Below are positions 5,201 through 6,880 of a stretch of DNA of 6,880 nt, piece after piece (position 1 is the stretch's first letter; each line of letters starts with the position of its first letter). Made by a program: the position numbers and the translations under genes. The DNA lies in assembly GCA_005800465.1 (NCBI GenBank), contig SYFI01000009.1, forward strand, positions 1-6,880, read 5' to 3'. Source of the stretch: Actinomycetota bacterium. GTDB lineage: Bacteria; Actinomycetota; Thermoleophilia; Miltoncostaeales; Miltoncostaeaceae. A model generated the notes under the pieces. That model was not told the DNA's origin, did not search any database, and saw nothing but the letters and a program-made list of their open reading frames with translations.

Positions 5201-6820
5201 ATGGATGACCTCGGCGACAGAACGAGCGTGACGGACACGGCCGAAGGAACCGACGGGCGACCCAAGGGTGGCCTTGGCCGGTCCACGGCCGTGTTCTCAT
5301 TCTGGACCGCCGTCAGCCGCATCGCGGGGCTCGCCCGCGAGGTTGTGGCGGCTGCCCTGTTCGGTACTCAGGGCGCCATCAATGCGTTCGTCATCGCGTT
5401 TCAGGTGCCCAATCTGCTGCGCAGTCTTGTGGCCGATTCGGCCATCTCTGCCGCGTTCGTTCCCATCTACACGCAGTTGCAGGAACAGGGGCGCAAGCAG
5501 GACGCCCGCCGGCTGGTGGGCGCGCTGTCCAGCGTCATCGTGCTGGGGCTCAGTGCCATTTCCCTGGTGGCCATCCTCACCGCGCCATGGGTGATGCCGC
5601 TCTTCGCACCGGGGCTCGACTCATCGCTGCAGCATTATCTCATCAGCCTGGCGCAGGTGATGTTTCCCATCGTGCCGCTGCTGGGGCTCACGGGGATCGT
5701 GGCCGCCGTGTTGCAGGCCGAAGGGAGGTTCACGCCCACCGCATTCGTTCCCGTGCTGTGGAACGCGGTGATCCTGCTGTGCCTAGTGGGCATCAGCCCG
5801 TTTGTGGCATCCGACGAGCGCATCTGGGTGTACGCCATCGGCATCCTGCTGGGCACGGTGGCCCAACTGATCTACCTGCTGCCGTACATGCGGGGCTTCG
5901 GGCCATTCCCCATCAGCATGGGGTTTGGCAACCACATGGTGCGCCGGGTGCTCATTCTCATGCTGCCGGTCACGGTGGGGCTCGGGCTCATCAATATCAA
6001 CGCCCTCGTGGACGCGGTCTTCGCCACTTTGGTGAGCGACCAGGACGTGCGCGCAATTGACGCGGCATTCCGCCTGTACATCCTGCCGCAGGGAATCTTC
6101 AGCGTCGCCATCTCCACCGTGCTCTTTCCCACCATCTCCCGTATGGCCGCCAAGTACGACATGCCGGGCCTGCGGACGTCTGTCGACTCGGGCCTCAGGC
6201 AGATCTTCTTCCTTCTTCTGCCAGCCACGGCATTTCTCATGGTGCTCTCCATGCCCGTGGTGCGACTTGTGTACGAGCGCGGTGCGTTCAACGACTACTC
6301 CACCCTGATCACGTCCGAGGCGCTCTTCTTCTTCACGATCGGCCTGGTGTTCAACGGAGCCAGCCTGCTGCTCATCCGCGCATTCTTCAGCATGCAGCAG
6401 CCGTGGCTGCCAACGTTCATCGCCGGTGGGGGGGTGCTGCTGAACGTGGTGCTCAATGCCATCTTCTTCAAGCCCTTCGGTATTGGCGGCATCCCACTCG
6501 CCACCAGCATCACCTCGTTTGTCACCTTCGCCCTCTTGCTGCACTTCCTCAGCAGGCGGACTGGGGGCATGAACCTGCGCCATGTGGTCGACGGCTTCGT
6601 CAAGGCGCTGATCGCCGCGGGGTTGGCTGCGGTTCTGGCGCGTGCCACCTGGTTCGTGCTGGATGGCTGGCTCGGGGCGTCGTTCCCCGCGCAGGTGGTG
6701 AGCGTGGGAATGGCCGGAGTCGCCTGCATCGCGGCGTTCCTCGCGGCGGCACAGGCGTTTGGGATGCCCGAGATCGCGGCCGGCCGACGACTGCTGAGCG
6801 CCCGGCGCGGCGTGCGATAG
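5201..6820 (+). CDS. murJ: MurJ (MviN family) lipid II flippase
   Basis: MurJ moves lipid-linked peptidoglycan precursor (lipid II) across the cytoplasmic membrane for wall synthesis. The start at ATG 5201 gives 539 residues: a hydrophilic N-terminal tail (1-28), then a polytopic MOP-superfamily core where 14 helices are expected. The signature at 39-90 (SRIAGLARE, LFG, NAF, PNLLRS, AFVPIY) aligns without gaps to E. coli MurJ: R40, R46 and R74 match R18, R24 and R52. N61 stands where E. coli has the important D39. In helix 8, R291 matches R270, but I294 replaces E273. The protein ends in LLSARRGVR with no fused pseudokinase domain, unlike mycobacterial MviN. An in-frame TTG at 5150 would overlap rpsT and its ribosome binding site, and GTG 5228 has no better signals. 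It is divergent from rpsT and ends ten bases before lepA. E. coli numbering is from memory. Function is inferred from family. Confidence 0.94.
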   Translation: MDDLGDRTSVTDTAEGTDGRPKGGLGRSTAVFSFWTAVSRIAGLAREVVAAALFGTQGAINAFVIAFQVPNLLRSLVADSAISAAFVPIYTQLQEQGRKQDARRLVGALSSVIVLGLSAISLVAILTAPWVMPLFAPGLDSSLQHYLISLAQVMFPIVPLLGLTGIVAAVLQAEGRFTPTAFVPVLWNAVILLCLVGISPFVASDERIWVYAIGILLGTVAQLIYLLPYMRGFGPFPISMGFGNHMVRRVLILMLPVTVGLGLININALVDAVFATLVSDQDVRAIDAAFRLYILPQGIFSVAISTVLFPTISRMAAKYDMPGLRTSVDSGLRQIFFLLLPATAFLMVLSMPVVRLVYERGAFNDYSTLITSEALFFFTIGLVFNGASLLLIRAFFSMQQPWLPTFIAGGGVLLNVVLNAIFFKPFGIGGIPLATSITSFVTFALLLHFLSRRTGGMNLRHVVDGFVKALIAAGLAAVLARATWFVLDGWLGASFPAQVVSVGMAGVACIAAFLAAAQAFGMPEIAAGRRLLSARRGVR

Positions 6821-6823
6821 GGT
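6818..6823 (+). promoter_or_regulatory. Candidate -10 element for lepA, built on the murJ stop codon
   Basis: TAGGGT matches TANNNT and ends seven bases before the lepA GTG at 6831. Its first three bases are the murJ stop codon TAG. GGGT is part of the hexamer and lies too far and too poorly matched to be a convincing Shine-Dalgarno (GGG at 6820-6822, eight bases before the GTG), although a weak role as a ribosome site cannot be ruled out. Cotranscription with murJ is also possible. Confidence 0.4.
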
Positions 6824-6830
6824 CGCTCGC

Positions 6831-6880
6831 GTGGATCAATCGCATATCCGGAACTTCTCGATCATCGCCCACATCGACCA
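6831..6880 (+). CDS. lepA: Elongation factor 4 (LepA), N-terminal start only
   Basis: LepA is a ribosome-associated translational GTPase related to EF-G, implicated in back-translocation or initiation and ribosome assembly. Only 16 codons and two bases are present: (M/V)DQSHIRNFSIIAHID, then CA of the next codon. RNFSIIAHIDHGKS is the near-invariant LepA N-terminus, leading into the G1 (P-loop) motif, which is cut by the window edge. The GTG start at 6831 gives the usual short N-terminus before IRNF. It follows murJ by ten bases. EF-G also begins with an RN-I-AHID segment, but the FSII wording favours LepA. Confidence 0.9.
   Translation, partial: MDQSHIRNFSIIAHID

Noticed and set aside
5157..5300. 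Upstream extension of the rpsT frame to 134 codons
   Set aside because: S20 proteins begin at (M)ANIK. The extension is Arg/Pro-rich, overlaps murJ, and the GGGAG site points to GTG 5156.
5783..6583. 266-codon open frame antisense to murJ
   Set aside because: Low-complexity His/Glu/Gln-rich product mirroring the third-position bias of the transmembrane murJ sequence; no motif and no start signal.
1..6880. Search for mobile elements, CRISPR arrays, tRNA genes, toxin-antitoxin or defence genes
   Set aside because: No terminal inverted repeats, spaced direct repeats, tRNA-like clover elements or unexplained gene-sized gaps were seen; every long segment is filled by a recognised core gene.

Overview
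This window is a GC-rich stretch of bacterial chromosome packed with core genes. It holds no mobile element, RNA gene or CRISPR array. From left to right it contains: the 3' part of leuS (leucyl-tRNA synthetase); comEA and comEC (DNA receptor and DNA channel for uptake of transforming DNA); holA (delta subunit of DNA polymerase III, the clamp-loader wrench); rpsT (ribosomal protein S20), the only gene on the minus strand; murJ (lipid II flippase); and the first 50 bases of lepA (elongation factor 4). No stretch longer than about 70 bases lacks a gene.

The order leuS-comEA-comEC-holA, then a reversed rpsT, then lepA, with high GC and frequent GTG starts, points to the Actinomycetota. The wording of the MurJ segments, such as INAFVIAFQVPNLLRSL and FRLYILPQG, and the lack of a pseudokinase tail on MurJ fit a deep branch such as Thermoleophilia better than mycobacteria or streptomycetes. 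This placement comes from recalled family resemblance and is moderately confident; no search was run.

comEA and comEC are translationally coupled through a GTGA overlap. holA follows comEC by nine bases and is in the same frame. rpsT converges on holA across 49 bases, which hold a hairpin that pairs fully only in the rpsT transcript. rpsT diverges from murJ across 44 bases. murJ is followed after ten bases by lepA. The genes serve unrelated jobs (translation, DNA uptake, replication, wall synthesis), so the cluster looks like conserved synteny rather than one pathway, apart from the comEA-comEC pair.

No undescribed multi-gene system is visible. The most useful non-gene signal is regulatory. 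Four plus-strand starts (comEA, holA, murJ, lepA) lack a good Shine-Dalgarno sequence. Each instead has a TANNNT -10-like hexamer ending 4 to 7 bases before the start codon, which is the layout of leaderless transcripts. rpsT, in contrast, has a clear GGGAG ribosome binding site. At holA and lepA the hexamer reuses the stop codon of the gene before it. Between rpsT and murJ one 7-base site, TATCGTA, supplies such a hexamer on both strands. Smaller points are a missing metal-ligand position in the ComEC nuclease-like domain and two substitutions at residues important in E. coli MurJ.
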